53,282 bases of DNA. It comes from Prochlorothrix hollandica PCC 9006 = CALU 1027. Lineage in GTDB: Bacteria > Cyanobacteriota > Cyanobacteriia > Prochlorotrichales > Prochlorotrichaceae. Within the stretch, counting starts at the first letter, position 1. Each line of letters opens with the position of its first letter. The notes beneath the pieces were generated by a model. It saw only the letters and a list, made by a program, of their open reading frames with translations, had not been told where the DNA came from and did no database searches. The position numbers were made by a program, and so were the translations under genes. Shown here piece after piece: positions 42,769 to 51,551 of this stretch. The DNA is taken from assembly GCF_000332315.1 (NCBI RefSeq), contig NZ_KB235937.1:713293-766574 (forward strand). The letters run 5' to 3'.

Positions 42769-42908
42769 TATTAAACCCTTTGGGGTCAACATCCAACAAG
42801 GAACTGACCCCTAATCTAGGGTTAAAAGCCAGGGTCACTCCTGGAACGCCGGATTCCTAGGCCAGATCATCAATGGGCCAGATTGTCGGTCTATTGTCAG
42901 TCTAGGGG

Positions 42909-43652
42909 CTAATTGCCCTGCATACTGATGCCCTGAAGAATAACGCGATCGCCGTCGATCCGCAGACTCTCCACTGGTAAGTCCCTCAGCACCTTGTTCA
43001 GCTCCTGTTCCAGCCGTCCGGGATCCACCCCCAATTGATCGGCCAAATCCGTGACTCCCCAGGTCACGGTCCCCACCTGAATCTGGAGTCCATCCTGCCA
43101 AGACAGGGTGCCCTGATCCATCTGGGGCTGACCGACCAAACCAATGTAGAGATCTCGACCCTGGAGTCCGGGGACGGTTTGCAAAAGGCGATCGAGGACT
43201 TCCAGCTCACGGGGGCTGAGGGCTTGGCGGGGCAGGCTGTCGGTGTTGATCACGGCTCCCCCTTTGACCCTGCCATCCTCAATGGTGGTGTCAAACCCTT
43301 GCACCGAGTCCAACAGTTGGCTACCCGCCTCCTGATCCAGCAGCTTGTCTAACACCAGGGTCTCTAAATCAGTGGAAGTCAGTTCCACCGGCAGGGGTGC
43401 GGGATTTGTCAAATCCTGGTAGAGGCGTTGACGAATGTCTTGGGCTGCGGTCTGGACGGCGGGGGCAGGGACCGCCGTTGCGGGGCGTGGGGTTGCCGAT
43501 GCTGCCACGATTGCTCCCGATGGACCCATGGTTTGACCCTGGTACCAGTCGGGTAGGGCCGTCAGCCGTTGCCAGTAAGCATAGGCCAGCACCCCGGCTC
43601 CGACCCCTAAGGCCAGCACCAGCAGTCCCGCCGTCTTCAAAAATTTACCCAT
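42909..43652 (-). CDS. Membrane-anchored hypothetical protein
   Basis: A 247-residue protein of unknown function. It has an N-terminal membrane helix (residues 4-22, FLKTAGLLVLALGVGAGVL), an Ala/Pro/Thr-rich linker, then an extracytoplasmic domain with PVELTSTDLETLVLDKLLDQ, VKGGAVINTDSLPRQALSPRE and GLQGRDLYIGLVGQPQ. The late part, IQVGTVTWGVTDLADQLGVDPGRLEQELNKVL in outline, suggests an alpha-beta domain that I cannot name. The frame opens upstream to 43739, inside the next gene; the ATG at 43652 puts 13 bases between it and the preceding stop. Probably last gene of the mnmA cluster. Confidence 0.75.
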   Translation of the reverse strand: MGKFLKTAGLLVLALGVGAGVLAYAYWQRLTALPDWYQGQTMGPSGAIVAASATPRPATAVPAPAVQTAAQDIRQRLYQDLTNPAPLPVELTSTDLETLVLDKLLDQEAGSQLLDSVQGFDTTIEDGRVKGGAVINTDSLPRQALSPRELEVLDRLLQTVPGLQGRDLYIGLVGQPQMDQGTLSWQDGLQIQVGTVTWGVTDLADQLGVDPGRLEQELNKVLRDLPVESLRIDGDRVILQGISMQGN

Positions 43653-43665
43653 GGCCTTTATTGCC

Positions 43666-43917
43666 CTAGCCCCAGGGGCTGGGTTCATAATCCCGGCAAC
43701 CAATGGCCTGCTCCGACAGGGCCGCTGCGGGGTTGACACTGCATTTGAGATAGGGACTGTTCACCAAAAAACGGCATTGGCTACAGGGAATCTGGTGGAG
43801 GCGGCGGCTCTGCTGCCACAGCGATCGCAGACCCAAGGCCCAATGCCAAGCCAGCCCCAGCACCAAGGACCAGGCAAAGAAACTCAACAGGGGGGCAGGG
43901 GGAGACGGGATCATCAT
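43666..43917 (-). CDS. Small membrane protein with C-terminal four-Cys cluster
   Basis: An 83-residue protein. One hydrophobic helix (LLSFFAWSLVLGLAWHWALGL) is followed by a basic stretch and CSQCRFLVNSPYLKCSVNP...GCRDYEP, with four Cys that could bind zinc or an iron-sulfur cluster. I believe similar small Cys proteins exist in other cyanobacteria, without a function. The frame is open to a TTG at 43956; two adjacent ATGs at 43917 and 43914 are more likely starts. It is tightly linked to the membrane-anchored protein downstream. Confidence 0.7.
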   Translation of the reverse strand: MMIPSPPAPLLSFFAWSLVLGLAWHWALGLRSLWQQSRRLHQIPCSQCRFLVNSPYLKCSVNPAAALSEQAIGCRDYEPSPWG

Positions 43918-44020
43918 GAATATCCAAACCAGTCGGGCAAAAAACCAGCAGGGCAAAAAACCATTAAGACCTGTGGGGAAACCTGGAGGGCCGGGAAACA
44001 GCCAACGCCCCTAGACTCCC

Positions 44021-44326
44021 CTACGCTGGGGGGCGATCTGGATCCACCAAATCGGCTAAGCCCACAGCCCCCGTAAAAAAGACCCCCAGGGCAACCCTCC
44101 AGCGGGACTGACCATAGCGGGGGGCATAGATAAACCCCAACAACGCTTCAACGCCATGGGCCACTAAGGCCACCTGCACCAGGGGCAACAAGGGAAACTG
44201 CCCTAACCCCAACCCCACCATCCCCTGAAGCCCCAACCCCAAAATTACCAGGGCTGTAGACAGGAAACGGAGGGGAGTCCGCTGGCTAGCAGGCAGCAGC
44301 GTTAACAGACGATCGGCATTAAACAT
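44021..44326 (-). CDS. Small integral membrane protein, unknown
   Basis: A 101-residue protein with about three hydrophobic helices (FLSTALVILGLGLQGMVGLG, LVQVALVAHGVEALLGFIY, VALGVFFTGAVGLADLV). A His-Gly-Val-Glu-Ala motif in the second helix is the only striking polar feature. It follows mnmA by about 40 bases and precedes the Cys-cluster gene, so all four are probably one operon. I do not recognise the family. Confidence 0.65.
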   Translation of the reverse strand: MFNADRLLTLLPASQRTPLRFLSTALVILGLGLQGMVGLGLGQFPLLPLVQVALVAHGVEALLGFIYAPRYGQSRWRVALGVFFTGAVGLADLVDPDRPPA

Positions 44327-44365
44327 GGGCTTCAGGATGGGGGATCAGGTGGGCACGGCAGGGAG

Positions 44366-45499
44366 CTAGGGGGCGGGGGCGGGGGGCACCAAGGGGGCGG
44401 GGTTAACCTCTGCCGGTGGCCCTGAGATGTCCGCGATCGTCGATCCCAGGGCCACCTCAATCACCCCACCCCCCAACAGGCGATCGCCGTCATACCACAC
44501 CGCCGCTTGTCCCGGCGTAATGCTGAACTGGGGCACTTCAAACTGAATCTCCAGCCGCCCGTCCCCCAGGGGAATGACCTGTGCCCAATCCGGGGGGGTG
44601 CGATAGCGCACCTGTACCTGGGCACGAAAGGGAGTGGTGGGTTCCGCCATGGACACCCAGTTTAGCCGCTGTACGGTGCAACCCCACCAGTGGGCACTGC
44701 TCCGAGGACCCACCACCACCTGATTGCGCCCCCCATCCAACCGCAAGACAAACAATGGCTCAGGGTAAGCAATGCCCAACCCTTTGCGCTGGCCAATGGT
44801 ATAGCGGTGAATCCCCTGGTGCTTACCCAGCACCGTACCGTCTTCCGTCACAATGTCTCCCCCCTGGGGGGTGATGTAGTGATCCAAAAAGCTTTGCATC
44901 GAGCCATGGGACTCGATCAAACAGAGATCCTGGCTTTCTGGCTTGTCGGCAGTGCTGAGGTTAAACTGAGCCGCGATGGCACGGGTTTCCCCTTTGGTAC
45001 ATCCCCCCAGGGGAAAGTCTACGGACCCTAAAACATCCTGACTGAGGTCATAGAGAAAATAACTTTGGTCTTTTTGGCGATCGACGGCCCGCAGCAGTTC
45101 ATGGCGGCCACTCTCTGGGTTCCGTCGCACTTGGGCATAGTGACCGGTGGCAATGCGATCGATGCCCAAGGTTTCCCGGGCATAGGTCAGCATGGGTCCA
45201 AACTTGACGGTTTTATTGCACTGGGAACAGGGCAGGGGGGTAATGCCTTGGCTGTAGCCCTGCACCAAATAATCGATGATTTCTGTTTGGAACACCTCAC
45301 GGCTATCCACCACATGGTGCTCAATCCCCAGTTGCTCACAAATGGCCGCCGCATCCACCATGCCTTCCGAGCAACACTGGCCCTTGCCCTTCATCAACCA
45401 CAGGGTCACCCCCACCACATCCTCACCGCGATCCCGCAGCAGCGCTGCCGCCGCAGAGCTATCCACACCACCCGACAAACCAACCACAATTGCAGGCAT
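44366..45499 (-). CDS. mnmA: tRNA-specific 2-thiouridylase MnmA
   Basis: Thiolates U34 of the tRNAs for Lys, Glu and Gln in the cytoplasm. The 377-residue protein has the PP-loop GLSGGVDSS (residues 7-15), the catalytic Cys94 in [11 protein letters not shown] and the second Cys193 in ESQDLCLIE, between which the disulfide or persulfide forms. [19 protein letters not shown] and IGQRKGLGI are further family motifs. The ATG at 45499 is chosen because [11 protein letters not shown] is the usual N-terminus; the frame opens upstream to 45556. The last 25 residues are Pro/Ala-rich and not typical of the family. Confidence 0.95.
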   Translation of the reverse strand: MPAIVVGLSGGVDSSAAAALLRDRGEDVVGVTLWLMKGKGQCCSEGMVDAAAICEQLGIEHHVVDSREVFQTEIIDYLVQGYSQGITPLPCSQCNKTVKFGPMLTYARETLGIDRIATGHYAQVRRNPESGRHELLRAVDRQKDQSYFLYDLSQDVLGSVDFPLGGCTKGETRAIAAQFNLSTADKPESQDLCLIESHGSMQSFLDHYITPQGGDIVTEDGTVLGKHQGIHRYTIGQRKGLGIAYPEPLFVLRLDGGRNQVVVGPRSSAHWWGCTVQRLNWVSMAEPTTPFRAQVQVRYRTPPDWAQVIPLGDGRLEIQFEVPQFSITPGQAAVWYDGDRLLGGGVIEVALGSTIADISGPPAEVNPAPLVPPAPAP

Positions 45500-45612
45500 T
45501 AGCCTAGACCTCCACGCAACCAACATCACGCAACCAACAGTTCGAGGATTCTGCATCAGTCCCGTTGCCCAGCGAACCCCAAAGACCCCGGCCCCCAGTT
45601 TCCTATCCCTAG

Positions 45613-45810
45613 GCTAGCATTAGTTCCCCTGAGTCTGCGCCGGAAGCCAAGGCTACAGAGGGACCCCAGGGTACAGCAGAACCCCAGGGTACAACAGAAC
45701 CCCAGGTTACAGCGGAACCCCAAGCCACACCGCAACCCACAACCCCAGGCATGAACGCCCTGGTTCCCGATGCAACCGATCGCCAGCCGCCGGGTAAGCT
45801 GCCCCGCTGA
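45613..45810 (+). pseudogene. Possible remnant of a repetitive C-terminal coding sequence
   Basis: An open frame of 65 codons without any start codon, beginning directly after an in-frame TAG and ending in TGA at 45808. It reads as a low-complexity protein tail: SPESAPEAKATEG, then PQGTAEPQGTTEPQVTAEPQ (18-bp DNA repeat), then a Pro-rich end NALVPDATDRQPPGKLPR. The bias for Glu/Pro/Thr and the clean tail look protein-like, but no upstream domain is left. It could also be a chance reading of an 18-bp tandem repeat. Confidence 0.3.
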
Positions 45811-45841
45811 ATGACTGACAAAACTGGCCAGAACTCCACAC

Positions 45842-45932
45842 CCCCGGCAGAGTCAGGTTTCCTGACCTCTACACCGACCAAAAACCGTTAGAGGCGTGGT
45901 TTCCGCGCCCAAGGCAGAATCCTCTGTCAGTC
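45842..45932 (-). repeat. Dispersed repeat family E, copy 2
   Basis: Minus strand GACAGAGGATTCTGCC, GCGCGGAAACCACGCC, TTTTTGGTCGGTGTAGAGG, TCAGGAAACCTGACTCTGCC. It matches the copy at 12852 in block order. A CCCTGGCAAGAATGCCAGGG hairpin lies just beyond it. Confidence 0.7.
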
Positions 45933-46386
45933 AATCAGGCTACCCCGTCTACTACCCTGGCAAGAATGCCAGGGCAAATCGGACCACTCAGATGATTGAC
46001 GCATCTGCCAGAACCCTTCAAGATGAAAAAGGCTTATCATTGAACCCGTAGCCCGGATTGTCCTAACGCTGACATCACAAAGACGGTTAGGGCAAACTAT
46101 GGTAGGCTGACCTTTGGTTCTGGTCTGGTGCATAGTTTGGGTTCTTGGGAAAAAGTTGAAGGCGTGATCTTTGAAAGTACGATTAAGGTACGATCAATTC
46201 ATTGAAACTAGCTTAGTTTGTCCTTTGCACAATAGGACAAGCCCTAGGGCGGAGATTTTCATCATTTGAAGTCAAATGCACCTAAAAGGTCTCGGGACTA
46301 CCCTGTATACTGAAAGAATCAACGGGTTGGAACAGCAACTTGCCACAAAATCGTGAGTTTTAACAAGCGTTTTGTTACATAAATCT
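45933..46386. other. Intergenic region upstream of the RRM gene
   Basis: About 450 bases with no coding signal. It contains the hairpin CCTGGCAAGAATGCCAGG (about 45956) and a CCTAACG...CGGTTAGG pair near 46058-46091. TGTATACTG at about 46304 could be a -10 box of the RNA-binding protein gene, which would give it a leader of about 160 bases. AT content is higher here than in neighbouring DNA. Confidence 0.4.
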
Positions 46387-46393
46387 GAAATGG

Positions 46394-46431
46394 AGGGTGG
46401 GTCGGCATGGTTTCATATGCTGCTCCACCCT
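46394..46431 (+). promoter_or_regulatory. Hairpin in the leader of the RRM gene
   Basis: AGGGTGG (46394-46400) pairs with CCACCCT (46425-46431), and inside it GGCATG faces CATATGCT-type bases. It ends 46 bases before the start codon. Rbp genes in cyanobacteria are cold-induced and often have long leaders, so this could be part of a thermosensitive or autoregulated leader. The function is inference. Confidence 0.35.
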
Positions 46432-46477
46432 TGTTTCTGAAAACCTTAATGTGCCAACATAATTGGGAGGTCTTATG

Positions 46478-46936
46478 ATGCCTATTCGTCTGTACGTGGG
46501 CAATTTACCAAAAGAGCTAGAACGGCAAGAATTGGAGGATGTATTCGCAGATGCCGGGGATACGTTATCGACTAAAATCATTACCGATCGCAAAACCGGC
46601 AAATGTAGAGGGTTCGGTTTTGTGACCGTACAGACAGATGAACAAGCGGATGAAATCATTGAAAAATACAGTGGTTACGTCCTCAAGGACAGTACGATCA
46701 AAATCGAAAAAGCACTGCCCCGCGCCAAGGGTAAACCGGGGGATGCCCCTGCCCCTGAACCGGTAGCCAGCCCCATCAGCAACCGTAAAAAGGCGACGAA
46801 GGCCCGCCGCACCCCCGGCACCCCCACCACCACGTCCGTTGGCGGTAGTGAAGGGTTTCAACCCGATCCTCGCTGGGCGCAGGATTTGGAGCGGCTCAAG
46901 GATATGTTGGCTTCAGCTCAAACCACCGGTTCCTAA
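46478..46936 (+). CDS. RRM-type RNA-binding protein (Rbp)
   Basis: A 152-residue protein with one RNA recognition motif at residues 1-80: RNP2 LYVGNLP and RNP1 KCRGFGFV. In cyanobacteria such proteins respond to cold and help place thylakoid mRNAs. The C-terminal tail is basic and Pro/Thr-rich (NRKKATKARRTPGTPTTT), longer than in glycine-rich Rbp proteins, and ends in a short helix (RWAQDLERLKDMLASAQ). GGGAGG precedes two adjacent ATGs (46475 and 46478); the second gives the better spacing and a start at MPIRLYVGN. A terminator follows. Confidence 0.93.
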   Translation: MPIRLYVGNLPKELERQELEDVFADAGDTLSTKIITDRKTGKCRGFGFVTVQTDEQADEIIEKYSGYVLKDSTIKIEKALPRAKGKPGDAPAPEPVASPISNRKKATKARRTPGTPTTTSVGGSEGFQPDPRWAQDLERLKDMLASAQTTGS

Positions 46937-46956
46937 AAACCGCCTTTAAAATGAGT

Positions 46957-46993
46957 GGTGACCCCCCAATTCCTGGAGGGTCACCTTGTTGTT
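46957..46993 (+). terminator. Rho-independent terminator of the RRM gene
   Basis: GGTGACCC and GGGTCACC around a 13-base loop, followed by TTGTTGTTT. It lies 20 bases after the stop codon. Confidence 0.85.
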
Positions 46994-47444
46994 TGGACTT
47001 TAGTTTCTGGGTCTGTTATTTTCAGGTTCGTTATTTTTGGGTCTGTTACGTTTGGGTCCGTTACGTTTGGGATCAAGGGTCTTAGTCCGCGATCGTAGCG
47101 GGGAAACTAAACGATAACAGGGAAAAAATGTCGGTGGGAACGGATGGGTTGGGGAACGCGAGAACCACCGTAGAGGCAAACAGAACGCTGAACAGTAGGG
47201 TTGAGGCGCGATCGATCGTTGTCATAGGAACCACCGGGTAAATGGTTTTGGGGCAGTGCCATTGCCTTAGCATCAGTATCACCGACAACAAGAGCACGGC
47301 CCGTGATAGACAGGGGTGGGGACGGTGATTCGAGCTGAACCCCAAGGTGATCTGGGACAAGAAATTCACACAAAAAATCCACACAACAGAAACCGACAAG
47401 CCAGGGATCCCGTTACAGCAGACTGGCCCTAGCCTCAGGCAACC
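46994..47444. other. Intergenic region with GGGTCTGTTA tandem repeat
   Basis: About 450 bases. The first 75 hold four imperfect 15-16 bp units of GGGTCTGTTATTTT to GGGTCCGTTACGTT form. A minus-strand frame at 47225-47082 could code 47 residues starting MTTIDRASTLLFSV, hydrophobic in the middle, but no ribosome site supports it. The rest shows nothing that I recognise. Confidence 0.5.
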
Positions 47445-48539
47445 CTAGGGCTGCCAGCCATCCAAAATATCCCGCACCAGTAACTCTTGGATCCAAACCT
47501 TCGCCACCACCGCCAACGGTAGGGCTAAAATCAGCCCAAGTAACCCAAATAGGGTAGCAAAGCAAATTTGGGCAATGAGGGTGAGGGCTGGCAACAGGGA
47601 GACCTGGCGGGCCATCACCGTTGGGGTGAGCCAATAGCTTTCCACCTGTTGCACCACCACATAGAGCACAATCACCATCCAAATCCGCCACGACGGGGTC
47701 TGTATCGCCACAGATAGGGGAAAAATAACACTCAGCACCGGGCCGATGTTGGGAATAAAATTTAAGAGACCCGCCAGGAGGGCATGGGCTAGGGCCAAAT
47801 CAATGCCTAAAAACCATAACCCCACGCCGCTGAGGGTCCCCACAAATAAGGAGTTGATAATAATGCCCGCAAACCAGTTACCCAAGGCAATTTCGCAGTG
47901 GGTGAGGATGCGATCGGCCCGACGACGGTAAAACGAGGGAAACAGCGCCAGAAAAGCTTGGCGATAGGATTGGGGATCCGCCAACAGCATCAAGGTGAGG
48001 ATGAACACCAGCAACAGTTGCAAGGTCACAGTCACCGCATTGTTAAACAGGGCGAAAAAATTATCGAGAAATCTACCCACGATCGGGCTGGCCTGTTGGG
48101 ACACCTCCGAGAGATCGATACGGGATAAGTCAATTTGCAGCGTCTCGCTGCGCAGGCGTTCCTGGAGGATTAAGAGGGTCTCACGGGCAGCACCGAGGTT
48201 TTCCGGGATCCATTTCAAAATTTGGTCAATCCACAGGGGCAAAGACTGCCAGATTTTCTCGATACCCGTGGGCAGCAGTTGGATCAGTTCTTGAAACTGG
48301 GCCAAGAAGGGGGGAACGATCAGGGCAATGAAAATAATGGCAAAGGTCAGAAAAATACTGAGGGTGAGCAGGACAGCACGACCCCTGGGAACATTCAGTT
48401 GCTGCACCCGACGGACAAAACCATTGGCGGCGGTCGCTAAGACCACGGCGGTGAAAATAAGCAGGAGGATTTGGCGAATTTGCCACAGAATATAAAGGGC
48501 GACGGCAACGCCCAAAACCCCAATCCACTGGCCTATCAT
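47445..48539 (-). CDS. AI-2E family transporter (PerM-like)
   Basis: A 364-residue permease with about seven membrane helices. The family layout is visible: two N-terminal helices (YILWQIRQILLLIFTAVVLA), a long polar helical stretch (residues about 90-170), and the C-terminal membrane block with GLLNFIPNIGPVLSVIFPLSVA and a GLLGLILALPLAVVAKVWIQELLV end. Members export autoinducer-2, ions or other solutes; the substrate here is unknown. The frame opens upstream to 48704 through a 15-bp repeat (KNTTR units), but the ATG at 48539 has AGGAG eight bases before it and gives the family N-terminus. Confidence 0.92.
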   Translation of the reverse strand: MIGQWIGVLGVAVALYILWQIRQILLLIFTAVVLATAANGFVRRVQQLNVPRGRAVLLTLSIFLTFAIIFIALIVPPFLAQFQELIQLLPTGIEKIWQSLPLWIDQILKWIPENLGAARETLLILQERLRSETLQIDLSRIDLSEVSQQASPIVGRFLDNFFALFNNAVTVTLQLLLVFILTLMLLADPQSYRQAFLALFPSFYRRRADRILTHCEIALGNWFAGIIINSLFVGTLSGVGLWFLGIDLALAHALLAGLLNFIPNIGPVLSVIFPLSVAIQTPSWRIWMVIVLYVVVQQVESYWLTPTVMARQVSLLPALTLIAQICFATLFGLLGLILALPLAVVAKVWIQELLVRDILDGWQP

Positions 48540-48557
48540 GCTGGTAACTCCTGCAAT

Positions 48558-48610
48558 GGTCGTGTTTTTTCTGGTCGTGTTTTTTCTGGTCGTGTTTTTT
48601 CTGGTCGTGT
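48558..48610. repeat. 15-bp tandem repeat, about 3.5 units
   Basis: GGTCGTGTTTTTTCT repeated three times and a partial fourth, starting at 48558, 48573, 48588 and 48603. It lies between the divergent AI-2E permease and recJ genes, very close to the permease ribosome site. Confidence 0.95.
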
Positions 48611-48733
48611 CCTCTTCATTCCCTAACCCCGACCCGCAGGGAAACCGGAGCGCACGCTCCTCCTGATGGGTACAGGGTAGCCCCCTACGCCTGTAGTAGT
48701 CCATTATCGAGCCAATATGGCCTAAGTCTGCCG

Positions 48734-51418
48734 ATGACCTGGAATCTAGCGCCTGCTGAGGATTTGCCCCCTGATTTTAGTCAAGGGGTTGAAGCCCACT
48801 GTCCCCCCGGCTCAGGATCCTTTGCCGCCCAACTGCTATGGCAGCGGGGGATCCGGGACTTGAAGCAACTACCGGGCTTCCTCAACCCCGACCACTATAC
48901 CCCTGCCTCCCCCTGGGCCTTGGATCCAGAGATGACCTGGGCGGTAGAGCGGCTACAGCGGGCCTACCAACGGGGGGAAAAGGTGGCCATTTGGGGAGAT
49001 TTTGATGCCGATGGACTCACCGCAACGGCCTTATTGTGGCAGGGGCTAGGGCAGTGGTTTGGGGTCGATCGCCTCACCTACTATATTCCCGATCGGATTC
49101 AGGACTCCCACGGTCTCTGCCAACGGGGGTTGCACGGGTTAATCGAAGCAGGCTATAGCCTAATCGTTACCTGCGACACGGGCAGTACCGACGGGGAGTT
49201 AATGGCCTGGGGTAGAGACCAGGGTCTGGAGTTCATCATCACGGATCATCACACCCTACCGCCCCAGCGTCCCCCAGCGGTGGCTGTCATTAATCCCCGC
49301 ACGTTAGCACCGGATCATCCCTTGGCTTCCCTGTCGGGGGTGGCGGTGGCCTATAAGCTGGTGGAAGCCCTCTATGATGCTGCCCAGCAGACTAGCGATC
49401 GAAGAACCGATCCAGCTACTGATCCAGCTACCGATCAAGTTACTGATCAAGTTACTGATCAAGTTACTGATCAAGTTACTGATCAAGTTATCGATCCAGC
49501 TACCAATCCAGCTACCGATCAAGTTACCGATCAAGTGACTGCTCAGGCAAACAACCCAGTTGCCCTATCTCCCTCCTCGGCTGCGGGTGCTGCGGTGGAT
49601 GTTGCTGAAAATATTGCTGAAAATATTGCTGAAAATATTGCTCAAAAGCCTAGCCACTCCCCCTGGCCGAACCCCTCCTTGCCCCTGGATCATCTGCTGG
49701 ATCTGGTGGCCATTGGCCTGATTGCTGACTTGGTGGAACTGCGGGGAGATTGCCGCTATTTAGCCCAGCGGGGCTTGGAGAAGCTGAAGGAATTGACCCA
49801 GCCCCAGGGGAGCCATCGCCGCCCAGGGGTGACCCACCTATTACACCTCTGCCAGCGTAACGGCGATCGACCCACAGACATTTCCTTTGGCATCGGGCCG
49901 CGCATCAATGCCGTCAGTCGGGTGCAAGGGGATGCCCGTCTTTGTGTGGAATTATTGACCAGTCGGGAGGGCGATCGCTGCCGCCAGTTGGCAGAACAGG
50001 CAGAGGTGCTGAATCTGCGCCGCAAAGCTCTGCAACGGGATTTACAAATAGAAATTGCCGCCCGTTTAGCCCAAGTCGATCTCTCGACGACCCCAGCCCT
50101 GGTTTTGGGGGCAGTGGGCTGGCCGGTGGGAATCTTGGGGTTAGTGGCGGGACAAGTGGCCCAAACCTACCAACGCCCCACGGTCCTATTAAGTTTGGAG
50201 GCGGCTGAACCCACACCAGAACCCTGGGTTAACCCCAGCCAGACGGACGGATCCCCCCTAACCCAGGGCCAAGACCCCCCTCTGCCTCCCCTGGCACGGG
50301 GTTCAGCCCGATCGGTCAAAAACCTCAACCTCTACGATCTACTGCTCCATCAAGGCAACCTCTTACATCGCTTTGGGGGACACCCCATGGCCGCAGGTCT
50401 CAGTTTACCGATCGCCCATATCCCCCTGTTTACCGCTGCCCTGGAACAAACCCTGCGACAACACCAGGGGTACATCACTCCAGGGGAACCCACCTTAACC
50501 GTTGATCTCACGGTCAGGGTGGCGGATCTGGGCAATGCTTTATTTCAGGCGTTGAGATTGCTGGAACCCTATGGCATGGGCAACCCCCCGCCCCGGCTAC
50601 TGGTGCAGGACTGTTGGTTTAAGGAGATCAACCACCGCAATGCCCAGGATTATCAAGGGCGCACCGTGCGCTATATTCGCACCACCTTTGAGCTATGGGA
50701 TGAAAGCTACCCCAAGGGTATCCCCGGCATTTGGTGGGAACATTATGCCGACGATCTGCCCCCCGGACGCTGTGATGCAGTGGTGGAACTGGGCATCAAG
50801 ACGGGGGTAAAGGGTCGCTCTGGACAGCACCAGGTCACCTTAATTGCAGTGCGGCCCAGGGGCAGCGATGGCTTGACGGTGCCGGAGTCCCGCCGCCAGG
50901 GCTGGCTGTTGGATTGGCGCACCCAAATGCCGCCAGCGGATACAGCCCCCAAAGCCCTGGTGTTGCGGCGCTGTCCCCACACCTGGGAGGACTTACAACA
51001 GTGGGCGCAACGGGCAGTGGACGGGGGAATGCCCTTGGCGTTGGCCTATGGCGAACCCTGGGGACCAAGGGGGACTGAGCCTTGGTTTAAGTTAGTGGGG
51101 TGGGTCAAACAGTGGAGTCAGTCGTCCCAACTCCGGAGTTGGGAGCAGATCATCCACCATCTGGGGATCAGCGATCGCACCTTGGACACCGGCATCCAGG
51201 CGCTCCAAGACTTGGGCTTTCAATGGCAGAGCCAAGAACCACACCAGGATCCCCAGCAGTACACCTGTCGCTATGATCCCAACTGCCAAACCCCCCAAGC
51301 CGCCCACGGCAAAGTCCAGCGCTTTTTGCAGCAAGTGGAGGCCGATCGCTTCCAACAGGACTATTTTTGCCGAGGGACGATCGAGGCATTGGCGGCGGCG
51401 ATCGTCCTCAAGCGCTAG
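48734..51418 (+). CDS. recJ: Single-stranded-DNA-specific exonuclease RecJ
   Basis: A 5'-3' single-strand exonuclease for recombination and mismatch or base-excision repair. The 894-residue protein has the DHH phosphoesterase motifs: Asp91 and Asp93 in FDADGLTAT, Asp171-His172-His173 in ITDHHTLPP, INPR, and the later FGIGPRINAVSRVQGD. The DHHA1 part has LGLVAGQVAQTYQRPTVLL and RFGGHPMAAGLSL. Residues about 226-306 are a large insert of TDQVTDQV and AENIAENIA repeats from 12-bp DNA units, placed between the DHH and the following helix. The C-terminal 200 residues are cyanobacteria-like extension. It reads open throughout; whether the insert affects activity is unknown. Confidence 0.95.
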   Translation: MTWNLAPAEDLPPDFSQGVEAHCPPGSGSFAAQLLWQRGIRDLKQLPGFLNPDHYTPASPWALDPEMTWAVERLQRAYQRGEKVAIWGDFDADGLTATALLWQGLGQWFGVDRLTYYIPDRIQDSHGLCQRGLHGLIEAGYSLIVTCDTGSTDGELMAWGRDQGLEFIITDHHTLPPQRPPAVAVINPRTLAPDHPLASLSGVAVAYKLVEALYDAAQQTSDRRTDPATDPATDQVTDQVTDQVTDQVTDQVIDPATNPATDQVTDQVTAQANNPVALSPSSAAGAAVDVAENIAENIAENIAQKPSHSPWPNPSLPLDHLLDLVAIGLIADLVELRGDCRYLAQRGLEKLKELTQPQGSHRRPGVTHLLHLCQRNGDRPTDISFGIGPRINAVSRVQGDARLCVELLTSREGDRCRQLAEQAEVLNLRRKALQRDLQIEIAARLAQVDLSTTPALVLGAVGWPVGILGLVAGQVAQTYQRPTVLLSLEAAEPTPEPWVNPSQTDGSPLTQGQDPPLPPLARGSARSVKNLNLYDLLLHQGNLLHRFGGHPMAAGLSLPIAHIPLFTAALEQTLRQHQGYITPGEPTLTVDLTVRVADLGNALFQALRLLEPYGMGNPPPRLLVQDCWFKEINHRNAQDYQGRTVRYIRTTFELWDESYPKGIPGIWWEHYADDLPPGRCDAVVELGIKTGVKGRSGQHQVTLIAVRPRGSDGLTVPESRRQGWLLDWRTQMPPADTAPKALVLRRCPHTWEDLQQWAQRAVDGGMPLALAYGEPWGPRGTEPWFKLVGWVKQWSQSSQLRSWEQIIHHLGISDRTLDTGIQALQDLGFQWQSQEPHQDPQQYTCRYDPNCQTPQAAHGKVQRFLQQVEADRFQQDYFCRGTIEALAAAIVLKR
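49409..49540 (+). repeat. 12-bp tandem repeat inside recJ, 11 units
   Basis: GATCAAGTTACT and GATCCAGCTACC units at exactly 12 bases, coding TDQV or TDPA. The unit is a multiple of three, so expansions keep the frame. A second set, GAAAATATTGCT, lies at about 49606-49646 and codes AENI. Confidence 0.97.
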
Positions 51419-51484
51419 CGCTCCAGTCTCTACAAACCCATCGACGGTACCGACCGCGATGCCCCACCGGTAACCCCAAAGGCC

Positions 51485-51518
51485 ATAAAAAAGCTCCCCG
51501 ATCCGGCGATCGAGGAGC
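51485..51518 (-). terminator. Rho-independent terminator of psbDC
   Basis: Minus strand GCTCCTCGATCG, short loop, CGATCGGGGAGC (one mismatch), then six Ts. It lies about 90 bases beyond the psbC stop. Confidence 0.85.
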
Positions 51519-51551
51519 CTGGGAGACCGAAGATAACCTACGGTCTTAGAA

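Noticed and set aside
45609-45881. Minus-strand open frame of 90 codons after mnmA
   Set aside because: It reads the 18-bp repeat in antisense (Trp/Gly/Ser-rich), which is less protein-like than the plus-strand reading.
47082-47399. Open frame of 105 codons on the minus strand between the RRM and AI-2E genes
   Set aside because: No ribosome site, no family, unlikely N-terminus; the inner 47-codon version from 47225 is noted only as a remote possibility.
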